Shown here piece by piece: positions 25,766 to 34,888 of a DNA stretch of 64,000 nt (position 1 is its first letter; the number at the start of each line of letters is the position of its first letter). The stretch is taken from positions 1-64,000 of the forward strand of contig CAZJYX010000005.1 in the NCBI GenBank assembly GCA_964550375.1. Direction: 5' to 3'. The translations under genes and the position numbers were made by a program. The notes under the pieces are model-generated. The model was given only the letters and a program-made list of their open reading frames with translations, was not told where the DNA came from and made no database searches. Origin of the DNA: JAAYXS01 sp964550375. GTDB taxonomy: Bacteria; Planctomycetota; Phycisphaerae; UBA1845; Fen-1342.

Positions 25766-28309
25766 ATGGAAGATGATAATGTGAAGACGGCGTTGGACGG
25801 CCTGGTAGAGGCTGTTGCCAAGCCCTTGGAGCGTCATGAACTCGGCAAGCTGGCGCGCATGCACTCGATGTGCCAAGTGCTGGCGAGGTCGCCGGAGCCG
25901 GAGGACGGGGTGGCGCGCGAGGCCTTGCAGCGCCTAGCGGCCAGCCTGTTGCTGCTGCTGGAGCGCGTCATTCTCGACGAAGCGGCTCGGCCGGACGACG
26001 GTCTGGCGCTGGCGCCTGAGGCGGTGGCCGCTTTGCGCCTGGCTCACGAGGGTCAGGTGGTCAAAGTTGACGAGTTGGTGGCGCGGTTCTACGCGTGTGT
26101 CAGTGGGGAAACGGACTCGTCCTGGGAAGAAGACGACGGCGACGCTGATTTCGATCTGGGCGCGCCGGCGCCAAGCACGCGCGCGCCAGCGCCGCGCGCC
26201 AGCGAACCGGCACCGCAGTCTGCGCCGGCGACGCCGCCGATGGCATCAGCAGAGGCGCCCGTCGAGGCGTGGGTGCCGGAGGCCGTCAGCACACCGGAGG
26301 TCACTGGTGCGGACGGATCGGGGGCGGTCGAGGCGTACGTCAGCGAGCCGCTGGTTATCGACCTCTCCGAGACGGAGCACCTGCGCGGCTTCATTGATGA
26401 GAGCTACGAGCACATGGACGCCATCGAGGCCGCGCTGCTCGCGGTCGAGAAGGACCCCGCCGACACGGACAAGATCAATGAGCTCTTCCGTCCGTTCCAT
26501 ACGATTAAAGGAATCGCCGGTTTCCTGAATCTGCGCGACATCAACCGCCTCACGCACGAGGTCGAGACGATTCTGGACATGGGGCGCAGAAACGAACTGG
26601 CCATCACGCCGGTGACCATTGACCGCATCTTCGCGGCCGTGGATCGGCTCAAGATCCAGATTGCCGAGGTCGCGAACTTCCTCAACCAGCCGCAGGGGGA
26701 TACGTGTCCGCAGCCGGATATCCGAGACATCATGGCGGAGCTGCGCGCCATCCAGGCGGGCAAGAGCCCGGACGCGGCGGGCGACAGTTCCGCGGGCGAG
26801 CAGGCCCGTTCCAAGCTTGGCGAGATTCTGGTGGCCAACGAGGCGGCGACGCCGGACGAGTTGAGCAGCGCGCTTGAGCGGCAGCAGGATGCGGCGGCGG
26901 GCCGGAAGGTGGGCGAGATCCTGGTGGAGCAGGGGGCGGTCTCGTACAAGCAGGTTGACCAGGCGCTGACACAGCAGGCGGTCGGCAAGGTCGTCGAGCA
27001 GTCCATTCGGGTCGACACGGCCAAGCTGGACGCGCTGGTGGACGCGGTGGGCGAGCTGGTGATTGCCCAGACGATGGTCAATCTCAGCAAGGGTGTCACG
27101 GCGGATCCGAAGTTGCAGCGTGACGTCACGCAGGTGACCAAGATCGTCCGCGACGTCCAGGAAACGGCCATGAGCATGCGGATGATCCCGGTCGGGCCGA
27201 CCTTCCAGAAAATGCGGCGGCTGGTGCGCGACGTGGCGCGCAAGGCCGGCAAGCAGGTTGAGCTGCGCATCGGCGGCGAGGAGACCGAGCTGGATAAGAC
27301 GGTGATTCAGCGGATCTCCGATCCGTTGGTCCACATGGTGCGCAACTCCGTGGACCATGGGATCGAGGCGCCAGCCGAGCGGCGGGCCGCTGGCAAGCCG
27401 GAGATCGGCACCGTCTATCTGAACGCCTATCACGAAGGCGACAGCATCGTGATCGAGATTGGTGACGACGGGGCGGGGCTGGACGCGCAGAAGCTGATTG
27501 CCAAGGGGATCGAGCGCGGCGTGATAAGCCCGGATGACCAGCTCAGCGAGCAGCAGGCCTTCGCGCTGATCATGCTGCCGGGGTTCTCGACGGCCAAGGA
27601 GGTCACGGACATATCCGGCCGCGGCGTCGGGATGGACGTGGTGCGCCGCAACGTCGAGGAACTGCGTGGCAAGGTTGAGATTCATTCGAAGCTGGGACAG
27701 GGCACGACCGTGCAGGTGCGTCTGCCGCTGACGCTGGCCATCATCGACGGCATGTTGGTGCGCGTCGGCGACGAGCGGCTGATCATCCCGACGATCCTCA
27801 TCGAACAGTCGTTGCGCCCGCAGCGCGAGCAACTTACGACCGTGCAACGGCGCGGCGAGATGATCCAGGTGCGCGGCGAGCTATGCCCGCTGGTTCAAAC
27901 GGGCCAGTTGTTCGGCTACACCGACTACACCGACCCGTGCGAGACGCTCGTGGTGATAGCCCATTCGGAGGGCCAGAAGGTCGGGCTGGTCGTGGACGAG
28001 CTGATCGGACAGCAGCAAGTCGTCATCAAGTCGCTGGCTGGGAGTCTCAAGCGCGTGCACGGAGTCTCCGGGGCGGCAATCCTCGGCGACGGGCGCGTGG
28101 GCCTGATCGTCGAGCCGACCGGCCTGCTCAAACTGCACAAGGTGACGCGCACGACCGGCCACCTGACGTCGTCCCGAACCGCGATGCCACGGGAGGAGCA
28201 GCCGGTTGACGAAGTGGTGCCGGATGCGCCGGCCGCGAACGAAACCGTCGACGACGAGGTAACCCCGGATACCGCGGACGAGCCGGAAGCCGCCGCGGTA
28301 CTTGCTTAG
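25766..28309 (+). CDS. cheA: Chemotaxis histidine kinase CheA with MshEN-like insert
   Basis: 847 residues from MEDDN. An N-terminal helical region (1-110) and an acidic Pro/Ala linker precede an Hpt domain (about 203-305, phospho-acceptor His245 in FHTIKG). Next comes a tandem repeat (349-404), SKLGEILVANEAATPDELSS and KVGEILVEQGAVSYKQVDQA, resembling the c-di-GMP-binding MshEN/GspE-N motif. Then the dimerisation region (about 411-475), an ATPase domain (about 505-655; N box HMVRNSVDHG, G1 DDGAG, G2 GRGVGMD) and a CheW-like domain (about 656-795). The C-terminal 45 residues are acidic. First gene of a five-gene operon. Confidence 0.95.
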   Translation: MEDDNVKTALDGLVEAVAKPLERHELGKLARMHSMCQVLARSPEPEDGVAREALQRLAASLLLLLERVILDEAARPDDGLALAPEAVAALRLAHEGQVVKVDELVARFYACVSGETDSSWEEDDGDADFDLGAPAPSTRAPAPRASEPAPQSAPATPPMASAEAPVEAWVPEAVSTPEVTGADGSGAVEAYVSEPLVIDLSETEHLRGFIDESYEHMDAIEAALLAVEKDPADTDKINELFRPFHTIKGIAGFLNLRDINRLTHEVETILDMGRRNELAITPVTIDRIFAAVDRLKIQIAEVANFLNQPQGDTCPQPDIRDIMAELRAIQAGKSPDAAGDSSAGEQARSKLGEILVANEAATPDELSSALERQQDAAAGRKVGEILVEQGAVSYKQVDQALTQQAVGKVVEQSIRVDTAKLDALVDAVGELVIAQTMVNLSKGVTADPKLQRDVTQVTKIVRDVQETAMSMRMIPVGPTFQKMRRLVRDVARKAGKQVELRIGGEETELDKTVIQRISDPLVHMVRNSVDHGIEAPAERRAAGKPEIGTVYLNAYHEGDSIVIEIGDDGAGLDAQKLIAKGIERGVISPDDQLSEQQAFALIMLPGFSTAKEVTDISGRGVGMDVVRRNVEELRGKVEIHSKLGQGTTVQVRLPLTLAIIDGMLVRVGDERLIIPTILIEQSLRPQREQLTTVQRRGEMIQVRGELCPLVQTGQLFGYTDYTDPCETLVVIAHSEGQKVGLVVDELIGQQQVVIKSLAGSLKRVHGVSGAAILGDGRVGLIVEPTGLLKLHKVTRTTGHLTSSRTAMPREEQPVDEVVPDAPAANETVDDEVTPDTADEPEAAAVLA

Positions 28310-28318
28310 GAGAATGTC

Positions 28319-28819
28319 GTGGAAGCTGTGCTGGAATCCAAGGGCGGACTGAACGCGACCGCCGCACACGGTGGCAAGTACCTGACCTTCAGCCTGGCGG
28401 ATGAGGAGTACGGGCTGGAGATTCTGAAGGTGCGCGAGATTATCGGCATCATGGACATCACGGCCGTGCCGCAGATGCCCATGTTCGTCAAGGGCGTGAT
28501 CAACCTGCGCGGCAAGGTGATTCCGGTCATTGACCTGCGGCTGAAGTTCGGGCTGGAGCCGGCTGAATACACGGACCAGACCTGCATCGTCGTGGTCGAC
28601 GTCGGAACGCTGACGGGCATCATTGTCGATACGGTGCAGGAAGTGCTCGATATCGACGGGGCGCAAATCGATCCGGCGCCGCCGCTGGGTGCTTCCGTGG
28701 ACACGAGCTTCGTGCTCGGCATGGGCAAGGTCAAGAACGACGTCAAGATCCTGCTCGACATCGACAAGGTCCTGAACACCGACGAGCTGCGCGAGATCGA
28801 GGAGTCGTTGAACTCCTGA
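28319..28819 (+). CDS. cheW: Chemotaxis coupling protein CheW
   Basis: 166 residues from a GTG, with AGGAGAA a few bases upstream. It is a single CheW domain: KYLTFSLADEEYGLEILKVR, MFVKGVINLRGKVIPVIDLR, ILLDIDKVL. CheW links receptors to CheA. It lies nine bases after cheA. No chemoreceptor gene is in the window. Confidence 0.96.
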   Translation: MEAVLESKGGLNATAAHGGKYLTFSLADEEYGLEILKVREIIGIMDITAVPQMPMFVKGVINLRGKVIPVIDLRLKFGLEPAEYTDQTCIVVVDVGTLTGIIVDTVQEVLDIDGAQIDPAPPLGASVDTSFVLGMGKVKNDVKILLDIDKVLNTDELREIEESLNS

Positions 28820-29010
28820 GCGCGCCGGCGGTCGCCGGCGGCCGCGGCCGGTCGGCGGGGCAACGGCGGCGGGGGTGCCGGTGTAGGCGGCTGGGAGGCG
28901 CCGCGCGGCGTTTGCGCGCCGGCGCGCCAGCCAGAGTGTGCACTGCCGGGGGCGCGCGAGGGCTCCGGGCCCTTGGCCGCCAGCGGTCATCCGAGAAGGC
29001 ACGAACGGCA

Positions 29011-29490
29011 ATGGCCAACCTCGTCGTCGACATCGCTGACTACGCGGTCTCGAAGGATCCCGAGGCGGTGCTGATCACCTACTCGCTGGGTAGTTGCATC
29101 GGCGTGACCATCTGGGATCCGGTCGTGCACGTCGCCGGCATGCTGCACTACATGCTGCCGGAATCGTCGCTCTCGCCGGAGAAGGCCAAGGCGAGCCCGG
29201 CCATGTTCTGCGACACGGGCGTGCCGCGTTTGTTTCGGGCGGCCTACGAGCTGGGCGCCGTGAAGAAGCGCCTAGTGGTCAAGGTGGCGGGGGGTTCCCA
29301 GTTGCTGGACGAGAACGGCACGTTCAATATCGGCAAGCGCAACTACCTAGCGTTGCGCAAGATATTCTGGAAGAACGGAGTCATGGTTGACGGCGAGGAC
29401 GTCGGCGGGGCCATTAGTCGGACCGTGCGGTTACAGGTGGGCACCGGCGAGGTGACCATCAAGACGCGGAACCGGGAGGTGCCGCTGTGA
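29011..29490 (+). CDS. cheD: Chemoreceptor glutamine deamidase CheD
   Basis: 159 residues from the ATG at 29011. The catalytic cysteine and histidine are visible in SLGSCIGVTIWD and LHYMLPES, and the GG-S motif in VAGGSQLL. CheD deamidates receptor glutamines and, in some bacteria, interacts with the CheC/CheX phosphatases. It is separated from cheW by 191 bases without a gene and overlaps the next gene by four bases. Confidence 0.94.
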   Translation: MANLVVDIADYAVSKDPEAVLITYSLGSCIGVTIWDPVVHVAGMLHYMLPESSLSPEKAKASPAMFCDTGVPRLFRAAYELGAVKKRLVVKVAGGSQLLDENGTFNIGKRNYLALRKIFWKNGVMVDGEDVGGAISRTVRLQVGTGEVTIKTRNREVPL

Positions 29491-30347
29491 GTACTTTGAC
29501 CGTTGAGCAGATCATCGAGCGCGTTGACCGCATCCCGCGTCTGCCCAGCACGGCCGTGCGACTGGTCAGCGTGGTTTGCGACCCGGGCAGCTCGATCACC
29601 GAGATCGTGGATGCGATTCGCTTCGACCAGGCCGTGACGGCGGACGTGCTGCGGCTGTGCAATTCAGCCTACTTTGGCCTGTCGCGGCGGGTGGACAGCC
29701 TCGAGGCGGCCACGCGCCTGCTGGGCACGGCCAAGATCCTGCAACTGGTAATGGCGGCACATACGCGCTCATTGCTCGGGCGGGCGCAGAGCGGCTACGG
29801 CTTGGCGCCCGGGGCACTCTGGGAGCACTCGGTGGCCGTGGCGCACGGCAGCCAGCTTTATGCCCGGCAGTTCGGACTGGGGCAACTGGGCATGCGGTTC
29901 ACCGCCGGGCTGCTGCACGACATCGGCAAGGTCGTGCTCAACGAGTTCGTGGGGGCCGAGTATGCCGAGATCGTGCGCTGCGTGAGCCACGGTGAGGTCT
30001 CGTTCATCGAGGCCGAGCAGAGTGTTTTGGGGCTCACCCATGCCGAGGTTGGGGCGCGCCTGGGCGAGGAGTGGTCTTTGCCGGAGGAGCTGATCCGCTG
30101 TATCCGGCACCACCATAGTCCCGATGCCCTGCCTGAGCCGGATCCGGCCGTCGATGCCGTGCACCTGGCCGATGCCACGTGCCTGTTGATGGGCATCGGC
30201 GGCGGCGAGGTCGACGGGTTGGCGTACCGAGTGCATCCGGACGTCCTGCAGCGCCGAGAAGTGAGTCAGAGGGGACTCGAGTCAATCGGAGCTGAAGTCG
30301 TAGCGGAAGTGAGAGCCGTGCGCGCTTTGTTGGCTGGCAACAGCTAG
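29487..30347 (+). CDS. HDOD-domain signalling protein
   Basis: 286 residues from a GTG that overlaps the cheD stop (GTGA). The HDOD domain spans about 10-205: RIPRLPSTAVRLVSVV, LRLCNSAYFGLSRRVDSLEA, AGLLHDIGKVVLNEF. The HD pair is kept in LHDIGK and a later RHHHSP is present, so residual HD hydrolase chemistry is possible, though most HDOD proteins are not enzymes. HDOD proteins often occur in signalling and motility clusters as adaptors. Confidence 0.92.
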   Translation: MSTLTVEQIIERVDRIPRLPSTAVRLVSVVCDPGSSITEIVDAIRFDQAVTADVLRLCNSAYFGLSRRVDSLEAATRLLGTAKILQLVMAAHTRSLLGRAQSGYGLAPGALWEHSVAVAHGSQLYARQFGLGQLGMRFTAGLLHDIGKVVLNEFVGAEYAEIVRCVSHGEVSFIEAEQSVLGLTHAEVGARLGEEWSLPEELIRCIRHHHSPDALPEPDPAVDAVHLADATCLLMGIGGGEVDGLAYRVHPDVLQRREVSQRGLESIGAEVVAEVRAVRALLAGNS

Positions 30348-30357
30348 GAAGACGACT

Positions 30358-30795
30358 ATGGCGGCGAACATCTTGATAGTGGACGACTCGTTGACCATGC
30401 GGCGCATGATCAAGCGCACGCTGGAAATCAGCGGGCTCGACGTGGGCGAGGTGTATGAGGCCTCCAACGGCATCGAGGCCCTGGCGCAGATGGCCGAGCA
30501 CACCGTGCACGCCGTGCTGCTCGATATCAACATGCCCGTGATGAGCGGAGCCAAGTTGATCGAACGGCTGCGTTTTGATGCCAGCCTGCGCGATGTGCCC
30601 GTGATCATCGCCTCCACCGAAGGTAGCGAGACGCGCATCCAGAAACTGCTCGCCGCGGGGGCCCGTGGATACATCCGCAAGCCGTTTCAGCCGGAGCAGA
30701 TTCGCGACGTGCTTACGCCTCTCCTGGGCATGAAGGAAGAGTGTGCCTCCACGCCGGACAACGGCGGCGACGAAGGCGACGATATGTCGTTCTAA
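30358..30795 (+). CDS. cheY: CheY-like response regulator
   Basis: 145 residues. A single receiver domain: acidic pair DD at 9-10, phospho-acceptor Asp56 in LLDINMPVMSG, Ser/Thr in IIASTEGS and Lys in YIRKPFQPEQI. It has no output domain; a 20-residue acidic tail (TPDNGGDEGDDMSF) follows. Last gene of the operon and the likely phosphorylation target of CheA. Confidence 0.93.
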   Translation: MAANILIVDDSLTMRRMIKRTLEISGLDVGEVYEASNGIEALAQMAEHTVHAVLLDINMPVMSGAKLIERLRFDASLRDVPVIIASTEGSETRIQKLLAAGARGYIRKPFQPEQIRDVLTPLLGMKEECASTPDNGGDEGDDMSF

Positions 30796-30932
30796 CCGGG
30801 GGACAGCGGCTGCATAACGACCGGGGTCTGCGCGAGATAAGTTGCTAAGAGCCACTGGGGCGGCGCCCGCTACGACAGCCGGCGCCGCCCTTGGCATATC
30901 GGCACGCCACCGACCGGGCCCACGCCCACGCA

Positions 30933-31838
30933 TCAAATCGCCACACTGCTCGCCGGACGCCCTGCCGGGGCCTCGGGCCGTGCCGCCGGCTCGGCGCCCA
31001 ACCCCAAGTCGCCGCTTAGCCACGGCCCATCCGGCAACTCCAGCACCACCGCCTGACCCGGCGCAGCCCTACGCAGCTTGAGAATTGCAACCGACACGCG
31101 GCGACAGCTACGCCCGGCCTTAAGTTCGACTTGCCAGCCACGGCCCGATAACCGTTCGCCAGGGATTGGGTCAAAACGCAATCGGCTGGCGGCGAAGGTG
31201 GCCTGACTGCGGCTGTGACAAGCGCCGGGCTCGGTTTCGGTCGCACGGTGCTGACGGCCGGTTGGTTGGCAGATGAGCAAACCCAGGTTCCGACCGGCTT
31301 CCGCCGCCAGTTGCAGGCGCCGCGAGACGTATGAATCAAGGTGGGGCAAGGGCATGACGACCGCGGCCACACTTCGGCAGCGCAGGCTTTGTTCGCAAGC
31401 CCACAGGGCGTCAGCCGAGCGCGAGGTCCGCATAACAAGCAGGCGTTCGAGCGGCAAGCCAAGCTGTGCGGCTCCCGGCGGATAGAAATCCAACGTCGTG
31501 TCGATGTAGCAGATCCAGCGCCCATCTTCGGCAGCCCGGGCGGCCGTCAGCAGTGCCACCGAGCGGGCCACGGCACCTTCACAGGGTGCCAGCAACTCGT
31601 GAATCGCGGCCCGGCTGAAACCACCTCCCAGGGCCACGTCCAACGCCACCAGGCCGCTGGGACAAGGCGGCAACGAATATGCCCCATGGGAGCTGATTCG
31701 GCGAACCTGCTCGGCCAGGTCGGCCAGCCGTCGGGCGATTGATTGCCGCCCGCGCGCCGTGGCCGATCCGGTGCGGACCGGCGATTCGAGCGGGCGCGCA
31801 ACCTGAGCGCTGCGCGGGTTAACTGCGCGCGTAGGCAT
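30933..31838 (-). CDS. imuA: ImuA-like RecA-fold protein of SOS mutagenesis
   Basis: 301 residues. RecA/SulA-like ImuA features: SGLVALDVALGGGFSRAAIH at the entry to the fold, HELLAPCEGAVARSVALLTA where a Walker A would lie but without the GKT/S signature, YIDTTLDFYPPGAAQLGLPL, and LLICQPTG. ImuA acts with ImuB and DnaE2 in damage-induced mutagenesis. Neither partner is adjacent here, which is unusual. GGAAAGGAA lies upstream of the ATG. A promoter and a palindrome (next entries) precede it. Confidence 0.75.
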   Translation of the reverse strand: MPTRAVNPRSAQVARPLESPVRTGSATARGRQSIARRLADLAEQVRRISSHGAYSLPPCPSGLVALDVALGGGFSRAAIHELLAPCEGAVARSVALLTAARAAEDGRWICYIDTTLDFYPPGAAQLGLPLERLLVMRTSRSADALWACEQSLRCRSVAAVVMPLPHLDSYVSRRLQLAAEAGRNLGLLICQPTGRQHRATETEPGACHSRSQATFAASRLRFDPIPGERLSGRGWQVELKAGRSCRRVSVAILKLRRAAPGQAVVLELPDGPWLSGDLGLGAEPAARPEAPAGRPASSVAI

Positions 31839-31872
31839 ACTTCCGTTCCTTTCCGATGTGCGTCAGTCGAAC

Positions 31873-31887
31873 ATTGTCAGTGACAAT
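31873..31887. promoter_or_regulatory. Perfect palindrome ahead of imuA
   Basis: ATTGTCA-G-TGACAAT, a 7-1-7 palindrome 34 bases upstream of the imuA start and about 40 bases downstream of the predicted start of transcription. A candidate repressor site, possibly LexA-like, but it does not match the classical E. coli or Bacillus LexA boxes. Confidence 0.5.
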
Positions 31888-31932
31888 CGCCACGACAGGC
31901 TGTCCGAACTCGGCCGCTTTCCTGATATCCTA

Positions 31933-31961
31933 ATATTAGCCTAACTTATGTGATTGGTCAA
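31933..31961 (-). promoter_or_regulatory. Promoter of imuA
   Basis: On the minus strand: TTGACC, a 17-base spacer and TAATAT, close to consensus. The -10 overlaps the palindrome CTAATATTAG (31930-31939), a second possible operator. Confidence 0.65.
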
Positions 31962-32093
31962 GGCCGATCTGCTTGGTGCAATGGTGCGCGCACCCGTTGG
32001 CGTTGCCCTTGTGCAGCCGATTGCCGTAGCCTTTCAGCCGCCATTTTCCGGCGTTATACTGGCCCGCGTGGGTCTTCCGAGCGGGAGTGCTGA

Positions 32094-33659
32094 GTGGAGC
32101 CGCTCTCCGATTTCTTGCTGAAGGTCTGGATGCAGGTCTCGCGTCATGTGCGGATCGAGGAGACCCTTTTTGCCCTTGATCCTCTGCTGCGGGCCCGGTT
32201 CTCCAGCTACCTGCTGGGGGTGCTGCGCGTGGACATGGCCCACCAGCGGCTGCAAGCTGCCTGGGCGTTCGAGCCGTCGGCGGCGCGGGCCGTGCACCAG
32301 CGGGATCTGACGGAAAAGCAGCTCAAAGACCTGTTGGCCTGGGGACGCCGGGGAACCGTGCTGCGCGCCGGCCAGCCGGCCGCCGACCGCACCTTGCTTG
32401 ACCTACTGAACCTGGCCGGCGCTGCCGACCTGATGGCCGGTCCGCTAGCGGACGACGAAGGCGTGCACGGCGTGTTTGTTGCCAGTGCCACTCGGCCGCA
32501 GACGTTCGACTCCAGCCACGAGCCTTTGGTTCAGGCGTTGCTCGAACCGCTGGTCGTGGCGCTCGAGAATGATCGCCGCGTGATAGAGCTTTCCGCGCTA
32601 CGTGAAGCGGCGGAGGCGGATCGGCAATCGTTGCTGCGGCGCCTGGGACGCGACGCGATTGTCGATGACATAGTCGGGGCCGAGAGCGGGCTCAAGGCGG
32701 TCATGGAACGGGTGGACATGGTGGCGCCGTCCGACGTGCCCGTGCTGATACTGGGCGAAACGGGTTCGGGCAAGGAGGTCATTGCCCGGGCGATTCACCA
32801 GCGCTCGCCGCGTCGGGACAAGCCCTTCTTGCGCGTCAACTGCGGTGCGATCCCGTCGGAGCTGATCGACTCTGAACTGTTCGGACATGAGAAGGGCAGC
32901 TTTACGGGGGCGACATCGTTGCGGAAGGGCTGGTTTGAGCGGGCTGACGGCGGCTCGCTGTTTCTGGATGAAGTTGCCGAGCTTCCGCCGGCGGCGCAGG
33001 TGCGGCTGCTGCGCGTGCTCCAGGACGGGACGTTCGAACGGGTCGGCGGTCAGCAGACGCTAAACGGAGACGTGCGCGTTATTGCCGCCACTCATCCGGA
33101 GTTACAGAACCGCGTCGCGACGGGCCAGTTTCGGCAGGACCTCTGGTATCGCATCGCCGTCTTTCCCATCGAGTTGCCGCCCTTGCGGGACCGGCCGGAG
33201 GACTTGGGCCCGCTGGCGAACCACTTCGCCAAGCGCGCCGCCCGCCGTTTCGGCTTCCGCCCGCTGACGGTCACCGCGGACGATCTGGCCGCACTGCTGG
33301 CATACTCCTGGCCGGGCAACGCGCGCGAGCTGGCCGCCGTCATGGATCGCGCTGTAATCCTCGGCCAAGGCCGGCGGCTGGAAGTCACCACGGCGCTCGG
33401 TATGCCGTTGGGGCCGGGCGCCGGCAGCAACGGTGGGCAGCCATCGGCGACGGCGAACGGCGGTGCTGCGGGCCCGGCCGGCGGCCGACTGGACGACGTT
33501 GTGCGCGCTCACATCGAGCGCGTCCTGGCGCTAACACGCGGCAAGATCGAGGGGCCCGGTGGCGCCGCCGAGACGCTCGGCGTAAACCCGCATACGCTGC
33601 GGGCGCGGATGAACAAGCTCGGGATCGATTGGCGCCAGTTTCGGGCCTCTTTCCGTTGA
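32094..33659 (+). CDS. Sigma-54-dependent transcriptional activator
   Basis: 521 residues from a GTG with GGGAG six bases upstream. An N-terminal GAF-like sensory region (about 18-160), a linker helix, then the AAA+ domain (about 192-415): Walker A GETGSGKE (221-228), the sigma-54-contacting loop GSFTGA (268-273, classically GAFTGA), Walker B GGSLFLDEVAEL and a late arginine finger region. The C-terminal helix-turn-helix is Fis-like (GGAAETLGVNPHTLRARMNK). The target promoters are not identified. Confidence 0.94.
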   Translation: MEPLSDFLLKVWMQVSRHVRIEETLFALDPLLRARFSSYLLGVLRVDMAHQRLQAAWAFEPSAARAVHQRDLTEKQLKDLLAWGRRGTVLRAGQPAADRTLLDLLNLAGAADLMAGPLADDEGVHGVFVASATRPQTFDSSHEPLVQALLEPLVVALENDRRVIELSALREAAEADRQSLLRRLGRDAIVDDIVGAESGLKAVMERVDMVAPSDVPVLILGETGSGKEVIARAIHQRSPRRDKPFLRVNCGAIPSELIDSELFGHEKGSFTGATSLRKGWFERADGGSLFLDEVAELPPAAQVRLLRVLQDGTFERVGGQQTLNGDVRVIAATHPELQNRVATGQFRQDLWYRIAVFPIELPPLRDRPEDLGPLANHFAKRAARRFGFRPLTVTADDLAALLAYSWPGNARELAAVMDRAVILGQGRRLEVTTALGMPLGPGAGSNGGQPSATANGGAAGPAGGRLDDVVRAHIERVLALTRGKIEGPGGAAETLGVNPHTLRARMNKLGIDWRQFRASFR

Positions 33660-33850
33660 GGATTACGGGCACACCAGCCGTGACTGGTGACGGCCCGGGC
33701 CGTGACATATAACGGCTTGCGCCCGCCATACCCCATTCAAGCCCTTAGAAACGCCAATGTGCACGCGGCATGCCACTTGCGTTAAGGCTAACCAAGCCCT
33801 GCGACGTGCCAGGGCGACGGCCTGGATATACGACAAGCGAGGGAGTGAAT

Positions 33851-34861
33851 ATGGGTTTGTGTCGCTGGTGGCTGCTACTCTCCGCCGTTGGTGTGCTGGT
33901 GGTCGCGACACCCGTTGGCAATGGCGCGGATATCAGCCTGCTCAATGTCTCTTATGACCCCACTCGTGAGTTGTACGAAGAGTTCAACGCCGCCTTCGCG
34001 CAGCACTGGCGCGAGCTGACCGGGGAGACCGTGGTGATTCGGCAATCGCACGGCGGCGCGGGCAAGCAGGCCCGGGCGGTCATAGATGGGCTGGAAGCGG
34101 ACGTCGTGACGCTCGCGCTGGCGTACGACATAGACGCCATCCACGAGCAGGCAAGCTTGATCCCGGCGGATTGGCAGCAGCGTCTGCCGCACAACAGCGC
34201 GCCATACACATCGACGATCGTGTTCCTGGTGCGGAAGGGCAATCCCAAGCAGATCAAGGATTGGGACGACCTGGTCCGGCCGGGCGTGGGCGTCATTACG
34301 CCCAACCCGAAGACTTCCGGCGGCGCCCGCTGGAACTACCTGGCGGGTTGGGCGTTTGCCGCACGGAAGTTCTCCGGCGACGAGGCCAGGATCCGCGAAT
34401 TCATGCGCGCACTGTTTAAGAACGTGCCGGTACTGGACACCGGTGCCCGCGGTTCGACCAACACGTTCGTGCAGCGCGGCATCGGTGACGTCTTCCTGGC
34501 CTGGGAAAACGAGGCGTTGCTGGTGGTCAACCGCCTGCGCCCGGACGCGTTCGAGATTGTCGTGCCGTCGCTCAGCATTCTGGCCGAGCCGCCGGTGACG
34601 GTCGTGGACCGCGTCGTGGACAAGCGCGGCACGCGCGCAGTCGCCACGGAGTATCTGAAGTACCTGTACTCGGACGTCGGGCAGGAGTTGGCTGCCAAGC
34701 ACTTCTACCGCCCACGACTGGCGGCGGTGGCCGCGAAGTACGCCGACCGCTATCCAAGCGTGGAGTTGGTCACCGTGGATGCCGAGTTCGGCGGCTGGCA
34801 CGCGGCCCACGCCAAGCACTTCACCGGCGGCGCCATCTTCGACCAGATCACCGCGCCGTAA
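33851..34861 (+). CDS. sbp: Sulfate-binding periplasmic protein
   Basis: 336 residues from the ATG after GAGGGAGTG. The signal peptide is about 1-25. ISLLNVSYDPTRELYEEFNA and IRQSHGGAGKQARAVIDGL are the Sbp/CysP signatures, followed by NPKTSGGARWNYLAGW and ARGSTNTFVQRGIGDVFLAW. It binds sulfate or thiosulfate outside the cytoplasmic membrane and feeds the ABC permease encoded next. First gene of a four-gene operon. No SAM riboswitch was recognised in the 190-base leader. Confidence 0.95.
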   Translation: MGLCRWWLLLSAVGVLVVATPVGNGADISLLNVSYDPTRELYEEFNAAFAQHWRELTGETVVIRQSHGGAGKQARAVIDGLEADVVTLALAYDIDAIHEQASLIPADWQQRLPHNSAPYTSTIVFLVRKGNPKQIKDWDDLVRPGVGVITPNPKTSGGARWNYLAGWAFAARKFSGDEARIREFMRALFKNVPVLDTGARGSTNTFVQRGIGDVFLAWENEALLVVNRLRPDAFEIVVPSLSILAEPPVTVVDRVVDKRGTRAVATEYLKYLYSDVGQELAAKHFYRPRLAAVAAKYADRYPSVELVTVDAEFGGWHAAHAKHFTGGAIFDQITAP

Positions 34862-34888
34862 GGCCGCGTGGTTGAGAGGAGTCCGGTT

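Noticed and set aside
26246..27847. Minus-strand open frame of 533 codons opposite cheA
   Set aside because: Shadow of the conserved CheA frame; His/Arg/Val-rich with no motif.
33660..33850. SAM or other riboswitch before the sulfate transporter operon
   Set aside because: I looked for conserved SAM-I style helices and a terminator but found no matching arrangement; only the ribosome site is clear.
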